From contig JAJXXW010000074.1 of assembly GCA_021780905.1 (NCBI GenBank), forward strand, positions 1 to 64,000: a stretch of DNA of 64,000 nucleotides, given 5' to 3'. The notes under the pieces were generated by a model. That model saw only the letters and a program-made list of their open reading frames with translations, was not told where the DNA came from and made no database searches. Below are positions 54,249-62,938 of the stretch, piece by piece. Origin of the DNA: a bacterium (lineage in GTDB: Bacteria > Verrucomicrobiota > Verrucomicrobiia > Limisphaerales > UBA11358). The translations under genes were made by a program, and so were the position numbers. Each line of letters starts with the position of its first letter. Positions within the stretch are counted from its first letter, which is position 1.

Positions 54249-55019
54249 TCAGGCTTTCAAGTGAAAATAAAGTATCAGGCCGGCGATGGCCGCAAACCCG
54301 GCGGCAAAGTTGGCCAGCACCAAACCCTTGTGATGTTTGAGAATTTCCCCGAGAACGGCATGAAGGGCGAGGAAGAAAAATCCGCCGGCGGCATTGGCCA
54401 GCGCCAGCGCCAGCCAGAAGGCCGAGACGCCATGCAGAAAAAACCAGCCGATCAGCCCGCCAAGAATGGTCGTGCATTCGACGGCGGCGACAAGCCAGAG
54501 CATTTTCGCCCGCGCCACACCGCCGCCGAGCAGCAGCGCGCCGAGCGCCAGCCCTTCGGGGAATTTATGGACGCAAATGGCAAAGGCGATGGAAAACCCT
54601 AATTTATTTTGCGCCTCGCCGGCATCATCGTTGCCCGCCGCCAGCGCGAGGCCATCCACGGTGCAGTGGATGGCCAGTGCCAGCATCATGGCGGTGGCAA
54701 ATTCCGCCAACCGGTGCGTCGTGGCCTCGTCAAAATGGCTGGCCGCGCACGCCGGACAGACGTGATAAACGTATCGGGAAATCAAGGCAAAGAGAAAATA
54801 GCCCGAGGCACCGGCCAGCAAAAACTGCCACATCTTCAAAGATTCCAGGCAATCCGGCGCGATGCCGCACAACGCCACACCCAGCAGCGTGCCCGCTCCT
54901 AGGCTGATGAAGCCGCAAAGCTGCTTGTGCGTCCGCGCGAGCAGCCCGCTCAACGCCCCGCCGGCCACGGCAATGCCAAACGCCAGGAAAATTTGGAAGA
55001 CAATGGATTGGGCCACCAT
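54249..55019 (-). CDS. ZIP family metal transporter
   Basis: The 256-residue membrane protein has about eight hydrophobic helices. The metal path motifs are HCTVDGLALAAG (helix 4) and HKFPEGLALG (helix 5), typical of ZIP proteins that bring zinc or other divalent metals into the cytoplasm. A short loop with HVCPACAASHFDE could bind metal. It is followed by the Fur-family gene after 5 bp. The start at 55019 is 4 bp from a perfect palindrome. Zinc is favoured by this context. Confidence 0.88.
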   Translation of the reverse strand: MVAQSIVFQIFLAFGIAVAGGALSGLLARTHKQLCGFISLGAGTLLGVALCGIAPDCLESLKMWQFLLAGASGYFLFALISRYVYHVCPACAASHFDEATTHRLAEFATAMMLALAIHCTVDGLALAAGNDDAGEAQNKLGFSIAFAICVHKFPEGLALGALLLGGGVARAKMLWLVAAVECTTILGGLIGWFFLHGVSAFWLALALANAAGGFFFLALHAVLGEILKHHKGLVLANFAAGFAAIAGLILYFHLKA

Positions 55020-55023
55020 TTTA

Positions 55024-55042
55024 ATTGCAAATTATTTGCAAT
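55024..55042 (-). promoter_or_regulatory. Candidate Zur box upstream of the ZIP gene
   Basis: ATTGCAAAT-T-ATTTGCAAT is a perfect 9-1-9 palindrome, the spacing expected for Fur-family operators. It ends 4 bp from the ZIP start codon. Further TTGCAA half-sites lie at 55048-55053 and 55074-55079. Binding would block both transcription and ribosome access. No identical palindrome was seen before folE2 or the DksA-like gene. Confidence 0.65.
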
Positions 55043-55050
55043 ATAAATTG

Positions 55051-55088
55051 CAAAAAATGCCGCGCGACGGCAATTGCAATCGCGCGGC
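55051..55088 (-). terminator. Intrinsic terminator after rpsR
   Basis: GCCGCGCGA (55059-55067) and TCGCGCGGC (55080-55088) make a perfect 9-bp stem with a 12-nt loop. On the minus strand it is followed by ATTTTTTG. It ends the DksA-like/L33/S18 transcript, so the ZIP gene is expected to have its own promoter. Confidence 0.75.
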
Positions 55089-55095
55089 GGGAGAA

Positions 55096-55353
55096 TCACT
55101 TCATCAGCAACATCTGACGAGCGCGCTTGATGGCGGCGGTCATACGTCGCTGGTAGGGCGCGGGCAGGCCGGTATATTTACGCGGCAGGATGCGGCCCTG
55201 GTCGGTCACAAAGGTCTTGAGCAGGTTGACGTTTTTGTAGTCGAGCGCGTCAATGGTGAAATCGCACTTCGGCTTCGGGCGCGGCGTGCGTTGTTCGCGG
55301 ACACTTTTACCGCGCTTGTCGGTCTTCTTGTCGGTGTTGGTCTTGCGGGGCAT
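55096..55353 (-). CDS. rpsR: 30S ribosomal protein S18
   Basis: The 85-residue protein shows the S18 core: [31 protein letters not shown] and [20 protein letters not shown]. The N-terminal extension is basic. Only one Cys is present (PKPKCDF), so the zinc-ribbon cysteines of 'C+' S18 proteins are missing. It starts 3 bp after the L33 stop and ends just before a terminator. It may be the only S18 or a zinc-independent second copy. Confidence 0.93.
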   Translation of the reverse strand: MPRKTNTDKKTDKRGKSVREQRTPRPKPKCDFTIDALDYKNVNLLKTFVTDQGRILPRKYTGLPAPYQRRMTAAIKRARQMLLMK

Positions 55354-55356
55354 AAA

Positions 55357-55524
55357 TTACTTGATCTCCTTGTGGAGGGTGTGGCGCTTGAGCGCGGGGT
55401 TGTATTTTTTGACCTCCAGCTTTTCCGTCTGCAATTTTTTATTGCGGCTGGTGGTGTAGCGCGAAGGGGACTTGCCTTCCTTGCGTGCTTCGATGCATTC
55501 GATGGTGATGGTTTCGCGGGCCAT
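55357..55524 (-). CDS. rpmG: 50S ribosomal protein L33
   Basis: The 55-residue product reads [20 protein letters not shown], then [20 protein letters not shown] and [15 protein letters not shown], a standard L33. It lacks the paired cysteines of zinc-binding L33, having one Cys only. It sits 3 bp downstream of the DksA-like gene stop and 3 bp upstream of the S18 start, forming a tight operon. Confidence 0.93.
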   Translation of the reverse strand: MARETITIECIEARKEGKSPSRYTTSRNKKLQTEKLEVKKYNPALKRHTLHKEIK

Positions 55525-55527
55525 AAA

Positions 55528-56142
55528 TTATTCTTTCTCTTTGTTTGTTTTTGCCGGTTCCTCGGCATGTTCCTCGTCGTCGCCTTCCACATCCGTGGTC
55601 GTGCCGGTGGAATCAATCGTTCCAAGCGTGCCGAGCCGCCGTGACCTCAAGGCGCCTTCGCGTTCCAACTGCGCCTGCGCCTCGACGGTAAATCGGGTCC
55701 ATGGAATCGCCTCGAGCCGCGCCCTTGGAATTGGTTTGCCGGTCAATTCGCAAACGCCGTAGGTCTTGCGCTCAATGCGCTTGAGGGCCTCCTCGATTTC
55801 GTAAACCGCGTCCTGATCAGAGGACAGCAGGCTCAACGCGAAATCGCGGTCAAAGTTATCCGTCCCGGAATCCGCCATGTGCAGGCTGTAGCCGGCCATC
55901 TCCTGGGCCGATTCCTGAGCCAGACCGTTCATCTGCTTGGTCAACTGGTCGCGCAATTCCAGCAGATGCAGGCAGAACTTCTGCCATTCGCGCTTCACTT
56001 TCTTGAGGTCCACGCCGGCGCCCGCCTTGGCGACCGGACGGCCCAAAATGGCCGAGGACGTGGCCACCTTCATGGCTTTGCCGCGCGGCGCAACCTTTTT
56101 CAGGGGAACTTTTTTCTTAACCGCTTTTTTCTTGGTTGTCAC
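55528..56142 (-). CDS. TraR/DksA-family protein with a degenerate zinc finger
   Basis: The 204-residue protein has a Lys-rich N-terminus (about 1-25) and a long coiled-coil region (about 45-125) with FALSLLSSDQDAVYEIEEAL and KRIERKTYGVCELTGKPIPR. The following DksA finger region (ARLEAIPWTRFTVEAQAQLE) has only one Cys where canonical DksA has four. An acidic tail (EGDDEEHAEE) ends the protein. DksA proteins bind RNA polymerase through the secondary channel; a Cys-poor form would work without zinc. It leads the operon with L33 and S18. Confidence 0.82.
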   Translation of the reverse strand: MTTKKKAVKKKVPLKKVAPRGKAMKVATSSAILGRPVAKAGAGVDLKKVKREWQKFCLHLLELRDQLTKQMNGLAQESAQEMAGYSLHMADSGTDNFDRDFALSLLSSDQDAVYEIEEALKRIERKTYGVCELTGKPIPRARLEAIPWTRFTVEAQAQLEREGALRSRRLGTLGTIDSTGTTTDVEGDDEEHAEEPAKTNKEKE

Positions 56143-56253
56143 AAAATCAAAAAATCATTACGGACCAAAACCGATCTGCTCAATGCTTCAAAGGGGCGGG
56201 AATGTAGCAAAGTATCCCAAATTAGCCACAAAAAAATTTTGAAATTTTGAGCG

Positions 56254-57111
56254 TCAAATTAAAGTCGTTCCCCGCGCCGGCCGGGCCAGCTGGACGCGGA
56301 TTTCCGGCCGACGCTCGATACAGGCGTAAGCATTGTGATTGTGGATGCTTTCGTAGTTCTCCGCCTCGACCTTATACCACGTCACCAGCGGGTGCGCATT
56401 GAGCCGCAATGCCACGTTGCGCACTAAATCCTCAACAAAAACGGGGTTTTCATACGCGCGCTCCGTCACGGCCTTTTCGTCCTGCCGCTTGAGCAGCGCG
56501 TAAAGTTCCGAACTCGCCGACGCCTCGATCATCTCGATGACCTCCTCTATCCAGACAATTTTCTTGAACCGCAGCGCCACCGTCACCTCGCCGCGTTGGT
56601 TGTGCGCGCCGTATTTGGCGATCGCCTTGGAACACGGGCAGAGCGTCGTGACGTTCACTTTCACCGTCAGCACAAAATCGGTTTCCTTGCCGCACGCCGC
56701 CGCGTCAAACCGCGCAATGTAATCCATCAGACTCGCCCGCCGCGACACCGGCGATTTCTTGCTCATGAAATACGGGAACTCAATTTCCAGATGCGACGTC
56801 GCCGAATTGAGCTTCCGTTGCAGTTCCTGCAAAATCTCGACGATGTTGGCGACGTGGATGACATTGCCATGCGACGTGAGCACCTCCACAAAACGGCTCA
56901 TGTGCGTGCCTTTGAATTCCTTCGGCAAGTCCACGAACATGCCCAGTGTGGCCACGGTGTTTTGCACGCGATGAACACGGTCGCGCACCTGGATGGGAAA
57001 GCGCAGCCCGCGCACGCCAACCTTGTCAATCCGCAGTTCGCGCGTGTCGCGCTCGCTCTGTTTGTCGTCCAATTTCACGGGGTTGTCCCGGCTTTTGGTT
57101 TTTCCAGACAC
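56254..57111 (-). CDS. folE2: GTP cyclohydrolase type IB
   Basis: The 285-residue enzyme converts GTP to dihydroneopterin triphosphate for folate or queuosine. It belongs to the FolE2 (COG1469) family: GVRGLRFPIQVRD, FVDLPKEFKGTHMSRFVEVL, VTTLCPCSKAIAKYGAHNQR with Cys158/Cys160 and His170, and NHNAYACIERRP. Type IB enzymes can use metals other than zinc and are often induced by zinc shortage (known for the family). It lies on the same strand as the zinc genes, 111 bp before the DksA-like start. A terminator-like hairpin occupies its leader. Confidence 0.93.
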   Translation of the reverse strand: MSGKTKSRDNPVKLDDKQSERDTRELRIDKVGVRGLRFPIQVRDRVHRVQNTVATLGMFVDLPKEFKGTHMSRFVEVLTSHGNVIHVANIVEILQELQRKLNSATSHLEIEFPYFMSKKSPVSRRASLMDYIARFDAAACGKETDFVLTVKVNVTTLCPCSKAIAKYGAHNQRGEVTVALRFKKIVWIEEVIEMIEASASSELYALLKRQDEKAVTERAYENPVFVEDLVRNVALRLNAHPLVTWYKVEAENYESIHNHNAYACIERRPEIRVQLARPARGTTLI

Positions 57112-57142
57112 AGAAGAAGAGTAGCAGCTTTGCGCATTTTGG

Positions 57143-57186
57143 CAAAAAAAAGCGCCTGACTAAAACCCAATAAAAGTCAGGCGCTT
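57143..57186 (-). terminator. Terminator-like hairpin in the folE2 leader
   Basis: AAGCGCCTGAC (57150-57160) and GTCAGGCGCTT (57176-57186) are perfect complements with a 15-nt loop. On the minus strand the stem is followed by a run of T (complement of 57144-57150). It is 32 nt before the folE2 ATG. No minus-strand gene lies upstream, so it may be an attenuator or the end of a short RNA from about 57187-57290. Confidence 0.7.
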
Positions 57187-57296
57187 TACCATAACCCAAA
57201 CCAATCAATAGAATAGACCGGGCCGCCGAAATTTTGTTCAAACTTTTTTCACCGGTTTTGCTTTCACCGGTTGCCCGGTGGATTTAACTTCCCGCG

Positions 57297-58208
57297 ATGG
57301 CTATTCGACTTGCTCTTCTCGCCTTATCGCTGGCCGGCTCGGATGTTTTTGCCGGCAGTTTCCGCTTAGCGAATTACAACGTAGAAAACTATTTGGATCA
57401 GCCGACCGCCTCCCGCCACGCCGTCAAATCCGCCGCGGCCAGGGCTAAAATCCGCGAAACCATCTGCGCCTTGAATTCCGACGTGCTCGTGCTCGAAGAG
57501 GTGGGCGGCACCAACGCCCTGCTGGAACTCCGCGAGTCACTCCAGGCTGACGGGCAGGATTTTCCGTTTTGGGAGCACATTCAGAGTTACGACACGAACA
57601 TCCAAGTCGCCGTGTTGAGCAAATTGCCCATCGTCGCGCGGCGGCCGCACACAAACGAATTGTTCCTGCTCGACGGTCGCCGCTTCCAGGTCAAACGCGG
57701 CTTTGCCGAAGTGGATATCCGGGCCGCGACCGGCTTCACCTTGACGCTCATCGCCACGCATTTGAAATCCCATCTCTCGACACCGGAAGCGGACGAAGCC
57801 GAGGAACGGCTGGGCGAAGCCAAGGTTTTGCGCAAAATCATTGATACGCGCCTCACCCAAAACCCCGACTCAAAACTTGTCGTCCTCGGCGATTTCAACG
57901 ATGCGAAAGATTCCGAGGTGATCAAGCAAATCATTGGCCACGGGAAATTCAAGCTCACCGACACGCGCCCCGCCGAGCGCAATGGCGACACTGCGCCCGG
58001 GGAACCGCCTTACTTCGCACCGCGCAATGTTGCCTGGACTTATTTCTATGGCAAAAACGACACCTACAGCCGGATTGACTATATCTTAATCAGTCCCGGC
58101 CTGCTGCAAAATTGGGTGCAGCAGGACACCTATATTCCGATGGTTTCCAATTGGGGGACTGGTTCCGACCATCGGCCCATCATGGCAACTTTTTCAACCG
58201 CAAATTGA
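57297..58208 (+). CDS. Secreted endonuclease/exonuclease/phosphatase-family protein
   Basis: The 303-residue protein has a signal peptide (about 1-19, ending DVFAG). The EEP fold follows: FRLANYNVENY, VLVLEEVGG (metal Glu), LIATHLKSHL, VVLGDFNDAKD (catalytic Asp/Asn), YSRIDYILIS and GSDHRPIMATF (catalytic His). It is likely a periplasmic or extracellular nuclease or phosphodiesterase. The ATG at 57297 follows direct repeats of TTTCACCGGTT (57247-57275). No operon partner is evident. Confidence 0.85.
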   Translation: MAIRLALLALSLAGSDVFAGSFRLANYNVENYLDQPTASRHAVKSAAARAKIRETICALNSDVLVLEEVGGTNALLELRESLQADGQDFPFWEHIQSYDTNIQVAVLSKLPIVARRPHTNELFLLDGRRFQVKRGFAEVDIRAATGFTLTLIATHLKSHLSTPEADEAEERLGEAKVLRKIIDTRLTQNPDSKLVVLGDFNDAKDSEVIKQIIGHGKFKLTDTRPAERNGDTAPGEPPYFAPRNVAWTYFYGKNDTYSRIDYILISPGLLQNWVQQDTYIPMVSNWGTGSDHRPIMATFSTAN

Positions 58209-58914
58209 TTACTATTAAATCTGCTGACTTGGCCCGCCTGATAGTTGGCGGTGAAACGCCCTCGGGGAGTCGTCGCAGAATTGAAATCGAAAAATGACCA
58301 GACAGCGAAAAAAGGCAGATTTTACCGAGCCAGAATCGTTGTCATGAAAACCTTAACGGGACAGGATGAAATTTTACACTGCTGACCAATTGAAAAAATG
58401 CTCAAAACCATTGATTTCATTGGCGATTTTCAAATGGATGGGCGTTTTTACCCCCAAGCTCCGACCCATAGCGTGCAAAAACGCGGAAAAGTCTTTGTTT
58501 TTGACTGCTTTCATGGGTTTTCTATGGGTTGGCTGTAGAAATTTTAGGGTTAGCTCGCCCCCTCCTGCGGTCGAGGGTCCGTTTGATTTACTTACATTTC
58601 AGCGGCCTTTGGCATCCGTTACAGGAACTGAGCCACGGTATCACGGGTGATGGCGCCAACCCATGCGCAACCGGCGCTGAAAGACCTTTATCTTTGAGGC
58701 TGATTCCCGGATGGTCAGTCTTGTGGCCGATGCCACGCCTGAATGAAAACCACCACCCCGAAAAGTTGGAGTTCAACCTGAAACAATGGATGAGGCATGT
58801 ATCCCGGCCACGTGATCGCCAGCATTACCATTCTGGCTGCCTTGTTCTGCCACCATCCGCAAACCCAGGATTGCAGCAATGGCGCACTTTTGGCAGCCTT
58901 CGCTGAAAACCAAG
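58209..58914. other. Intergenic region, 706 bp
   Basis: No supported gene was found. An open frame at 58366-58650 has no ribosome site, and its product (hydrophobic middle, low complexity end) resembles nothing known. The stretch 58360-58530 is less GC-rich than its surroundings. It should contain the GH116 promoter. Confidence 0.4.
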
Positions 58915-61900
58915 ATGCTTCATCCTGAACCCAATCCGCCGCCGGGTCTGGCCAATCTTCCAAACCGCCGGGATTTTCTCAAAGCCTCCGCCGCCACCGT
59001 GCTGAGTTTGACTTTCTCGCGGCTGCCCGTCCTGGCCGGGCCGTTTGACGCGGCGGACTTCGCGTATTCCCTGATTCCAGCGGACAAGAAATTAAGCGCG
59101 GCGTGGCTGCGTTCGCTCACCGAGCGCGGCGAGCCAACGGTGTATCGGGGCGCCGAGTTGGACACGATCGGCATGCCGGTGGGCGGCATTTGCGCCGGCC
59201 AGCTTTATCTCGGCGGCGATGGCCGACTCTGGCATTGGGATATTTTCAACGCCCCCGATCCCGGCTGGGTCGCGCTGACTGGCGGACAGCATTATGCCAG
59301 GCCGCTGAAGCCCAAATCACCGCTCGAACAAGGGTTTGCACTCAAGGTGAATGGCCAAGTGCGGTGCCTCGACAAGGCCGGTTTCCCGGATGTGGAGTTC
59401 TGCGGGCAATATCCGATCGGCACGGTCAACTACCGCGATGCCGCGTGTCCGGTAACAGTGAAGCTGGAGGCGTATTCGCCGTTCATTCCGCTCAATGCCG
59501 AGGACTCCGGCCTGCCGGCGACGATAATGGAGTTTACGGTGAAAAACACCTCTGCGGCCGACGTGGAGGTGGAACTGGCCGGCTGGCTGGAAAACGCCGT
59601 CTGCAAATTCAGCAGCGCGACCGGCACGCGCCAGAATCGCGTTGTCCGCGCAGACGGCCAGTTGCGCGTGGAATCCAGTGTGATGAGCCAGGAAAGGCCG
59701 GAGACCGTGGACCGCAGGGACATCGGGTTTGCTGATTTTGAGGATGGCACTTACGGCGCGTGGACCACGGAAGGCACAGCGTTCGGTTCACGCCCGGTTA
59801 AACTTTCGGAAATCCCCGCATATCAATCGCCGCAAACGATGGGTGTCCACGGCCAGGGGTTAGTCAATAGCCACGCCTCCGCGCCGGGCTCGGACGCCGC
59901 CGCGAAGGACGCCGCGACCGGCAAACTCATCAGTCCGGAGTTTACGATTGAACGGAACTACATCCGTTTTCTAATCGGCGGCGGCTCGGATGCCGACAAA
60001 TTGGGACTGCGGCTGATCGTGGACGGCAAGGCAGTGCGTTCCGCCGCCGGGCAAGATAATAACCATCTGCACCCGGGGATATTTGATGTGCGCGAGTTTG
60101 CGGGACGGAAAGCACACTTGGAAATTGTGGATGAAGCCACCGGTAGTTGGGGCAACATCGGCGTGGACAACATTGTTTTCACAGACAAAGCAACCGCGGT
60201 CGCCCGCCCGGCGGCGGACGCGCCGGATTTTGGCACGCTGACGCTGACTTTGCTTGCGGTGGAAGCCGACGACCGCGCCTGTGCCGACATCGGCGACGCG
60301 AAACCGGCGGACGTGTTTGCAGCGTTGTGTCAGGATAGTAAAACGGCGGAGAAACCGATACTCGGACAACTCATCGGCGCAGCGGGCCGACGCTGGAAGC
60401 TCACGCCGGGCGAAGAGCGAAAGGCCGAATTTGTGATCACCTGGCATTTCCCGAGCTTGGAATACACCGTTCCCAAGATGACTGGTAGCTGGGATAAACT
60501 TCGCGATTTCTCGAAGCTGAAGCGTTATTACGCCAAACGTTTTCACGATGCCTCGGCGGTGGCTGTTTTCATCGGGCAGGATTTCGCGCGGCTCGCCGGC
60601 GAAACTAAGCGCTTTCGCGACACCTGGTATGACTCGACGCTGCCCCACTGGCTGCTGGATCGCACCTTGATTAATATCTCCACGCTCGCCACAAATACTT
60701 GTCATCGCTTCGACAATGGACGTTACTGGTTTTGGGAGGGGATTTATTGTTGCCAAGGCACCTGCACGCACGTCTGGCATTACGCGCAGGCTATCGCGCG
60801 GATTTTCCCGGAGATCGAGCGCGACCTGCGCGAGCGGGTGGATTACGGCATCAGTTTCAACCCAGCCACCGGTGCGATCGGCGCGCGGGCAGAATACAAC
60901 ATGGCGGCAGCGACCGACGGTCACGCGGGAACAATTCTGCGCACGTTGCGTGAGCATCAGATGTCCCCAGACAATGCCTTCCTCCAAAACAATTGGTCGA
61001 AGATCAAAAAAGCCGTGGAATGGTTGATCGCCCAAGACGGGATGGGTGGACCGGTGGATGGCGTAATTACTTGCGCCCAACCCAATACGCTGGATGCAGA
61101 TTGGTATGGAGCCGTTTCCTGGATTAATTCGCTCTACGTCGCCGCGTTAATGGCGGGCGCGGAACTGGCGCAGGAAATGGGCGAGCCGGCGACGGCGGAA
61201 AAATGGACGGCCATTGCCGCGAAAGGTTCAGCGCAGATGGCTGAACAACTTTTTCACAAGGATCAGTATTTCATCCAGCGTCCCGACCCGGCTCATCTCA
61301 ATAAACTTGGCTCGGGCTATGGCTGCGAGATTGACCAGGTGTTCGGCCAGAGCTGGACCTTCCAAGTCGGCCTGGATCGCGTGTTGCCGGTCGAGCCGAC
61401 CCGCAAGGCGCTGAATTCATTGTGGCGCTACAATTTCACGCCGGACGTCGGGCCGTTCCGCAAAGGCACAAAGGTTGCAAACGGTGGCGGGCGCTGGTAT
61501 GCGATGGCCGGCGAGGGTGGCCTGCTTATGTGCACATTTCCTGATCCGGAAAATCCAAAGCCCATTGGGGCCGCCGGCACAGCCATTTATTTCAATGAGT
61601 GCATGACCGGCTTTGAGCACCAGGTCGCGTCGCACATGATTTGGGAGGGCGGGGATCTGGTGGAAAAAGGTCTGGCGGTCGAGCGCATGATTCATGACCG
61701 CTACCACGCGGCCCGACGCAATCCGTGGAACGAAGTCGAATGTGGCGACCACTACGGCCGGGCGTTGGCGAGTTACGGCGTATTCACCGCCGCGTGCGGC
61801 TTTGAACATCACGGCCCGAAACAGCACATCGGTTTCGCCCCGCGTCTGACGCCGGAAAATTTCCAGTGCGCCTTCACCAGCGCCGAAGGCTGGGGAAGCT

Positions 61901-62133
61901 ATTCCCAAACTGTGGAAAACGGAAAGCTGAAGGCGGAGATTTCCGTCCGCTGGGGAAAATTGTCGCTCCAGACCATCGCCCTGCAAAATGACTCGGCCAC
62001 CGGCGCAAAAATTTCCCTGGCCGGGGAAAAAATGAACGCCACTCTGAAGCGGGCCGGGGAAAAAATCCGGCTGACGTTGGGCAAACCCGTAATCGTTTCT
62101 GCCGGGGAAAAACTGACCATCAACCTCATCTGA
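58915..62133 (+). CDS. Secreted GH116-family glycoside hydrolase with an inserted binding-like domain
   Basis: The 1072-residue protein has a Tat leader (NRRDFLKASAATVLSLTF) near residue 18. The N-terminal GH116 domain follows (LDTIGMPVGGICAGQLYLGG, DGRLWHWDIFN). An extra domain is inserted at about 268-435 (FADFEDGTYGAWTTEGTAFG, FLIGGGSDADKLGLRLIVDG, GSWGNIGVDNIVFTD), resembling a levanase-associated binding module. The catalytic barrel contains YCCQGTCTHVWHYAQAIARI, DADWYGAVSWINSLYVAALM, NPWNEVECGDHYGRALASYG. GH116 enzymes are beta-glucosidases, beta-xylosidases or glucosylceramidase-like. The start is taken at the ATG at 58915. Confidence 0.9.
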   Translation: MLHPEPNPPPGLANLPNRRDFLKASAATVLSLTFSRLPVLAGPFDAADFAYSLIPADKKLSAAWLRSLTERGEPTVYRGAELDTIGMPVGGICAGQLYLGGDGRLWHWDIFNAPDPGWVALTGGQHYARPLKPKSPLEQGFALKVNGQVRCLDKAGFPDVEFCGQYPIGTVNYRDAACPVTVKLEAYSPFIPLNAEDSGLPATIMEFTVKNTSAADVEVELAGWLENAVCKFSSATGTRQNRVVRADGQLRVESSVMSQERPETVDRRDIGFADFEDGTYGAWTTEGTAFGSRPVKLSEIPAYQSPQTMGVHGQGLVNSHASAPGSDAAAKDAATGKLISPEFTIERNYIRFLIGGGSDADKLGLRLIVDGKAVRSAAGQDNNHLHPGIFDVREFAGRKAHLEIVDEATGSWGNIGVDNIVFTDKATAVARPAADAPDFGTLTLTLLAVEADDRACADIGDAKPADVFAALCQDSKTAEKPILGQLIGAAGRRWKLTPGEERKAEFVITWHFPSLEYTVPKMTGSWDKLRDFSKLKRYYAKRFHDASAVAVFIGQDFARLAGETKRFRDTWYDSTLPHWLLDRTLINISTLATNTCHRFDNGRYWFWEGIYCCQGTCTHVWHYAQAIARIFPEIERDLRERVDYGISFNPATGAIGARAEYNMAAATDGHAGTILRTLREHQMSPDNAFLQNNWSKIKKAVEWLIAQDGMGGPVDGVITCAQPNTLDADWYGAVSWINSLYVAALMAGAELAQEMGEPATAEKWTAIAAKGSAQMAEQLFHKDQYFIQRPDPAHLNKLGSGYGCEIDQVFGQSWTFQVGLDRVLPVEPTRKALNSLWRYNFTPDVGPFRKGTKVANGGGRWYAMAGEGGLLMCTFPDPENPKPIGAAGTAIYFNECMTGFEHQVASHMIWEGGDLVEKGLAVERMIHDRYHAARRNPWNEVECGDHYGRALASYGVFTAACGFEHHGPKQHIGFAPRLTPENFQCAFTSAEGWGSYSQTVENGKLKAEISVRWGKLSLQTIALQNDSATGAKISLAGEKMNATLKRAGEKIRLTLGKPVIVSAGEKLTINLI

Positions 62134-62140
62134 AATCACC

Positions 62141-62683
62141 ATGAAAATCAAACTTGCCGCCACCATTGCCCTCCTCACGCTCTTGACCACCGCCGCCTTC
62201 GCCGCCGACAACTGGCAGGAGGCGCTGCGGAAGGAACTGCCGCTGCTCGGACACCGCAACTGGATTGTGGTGGCCGACTCGGCGTATCCGCTCCAGACCG
62301 CGCCGGGCATCGAGACCATTTATGCGGAGGCCGACCAGTTGGCCGTCGTGAAAGGGGTGCTCGCGGAACTGGCCAGGACCAAGCACGTCAAGCCGACGAT
62401 TTACACCGATGCAGAAATGAAATTTGTCGCCGAGGAAAATGCGCCCGGCATCGGCGCCTATCGCGACGCGTTGGCAAAGATTTTGGCGAATCAGCCGGTG
62501 CAAGTGCTGCCGCATGAACAGATCATCGCCAAGCTCGACGAAGCGGGCAAGACTTTCAAGGTGCTGATCATCAAGACGCCGCTGACCCAACCCTACACGT
62601 CGGTCTTCTTCCAGTTGGAATGCGGCTATTGGAATGCGGCGGCGGAACAAAAATTGCGGGAGGAAATGAAGGCGGCAAACTGA
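62141..62683 (+). CDS. Secreted RbsD/FucU-like protein
   Basis: The 180-residue protein has a signal peptide (about 1-22). The body ELPLLGHRNWIVVADSAYPL resembles the RbsD/FucU start (LGHGD.IVIADA), where the His and Asp contact the sugar. Later VLIIKTPLTQPYTSVFFQLE may match the end of that fold. Known RbsD/FucU proteins are cytoplasmic pyranase or mutarotase enzymes. A secreted form would act on sugars released outside, for example by the GH116 enzyme 7 bp upstream. The assignment is tentative. Confidence 0.6.
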   Translation: MKIKLAATIALLTLLTTAAFAADNWQEALRKELPLLGHRNWIVVADSAYPLQTAPGIETIYAEADQLAVVKGVLAELARTKHVKPTIYTDAEMKFVAEENAPGIGAYRDALAKILANQPVQVLPHEQIIAKLDEAGKTFKVLIIKTPLTQPYTSVFFQLECGYWNAAAEQKLREEMKAAN

Positions 62684-62938
62684 TTTTCCCGCACCGGCAC
62701 CGCCGGTCTCATGCCGTCAATCTCGCCATCGTCCATCCTTTAAAAGTTGCCGTTGCGGGCAGTGGAAAATCGTCGTCCAGTCAGCCCTGAAGGACAGACG
62801 CGCCACACGCCGTTCTGTTCAAATAAACCAAAAATAATTTCCAACCAACCAAGGTTTTGAAAGCGCCGCGTAATTCCGGCTGTTTCGTGACTCAGCCTCC
62901 GGCGGGGATTCAGATCAAATAATTTATTTCTAGACATG
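62684..62938. other. Intergenic region, 255 bp
   Basis: A minus-strand open frame (62740-62937) exists but has no ribosome site and no protein-like conservation that I can support. It may be part of a dispersed non-coding repeat. No terminator is clear. Confidence 0.3.

Noticed and set aside
58366..58650. 94-codon frame before the GH116 gene
   Set aside because: It has no ribosome site or family resemblance, and its end has low complexity. It was kept only as part of the intergenic note.
62740..62937. 65-codon minus-strand frame near the right end
   Set aside because: It has no ribosome site, and its composition suggests a chance frame or part of a dispersed repeat. I could not support it as a gene.
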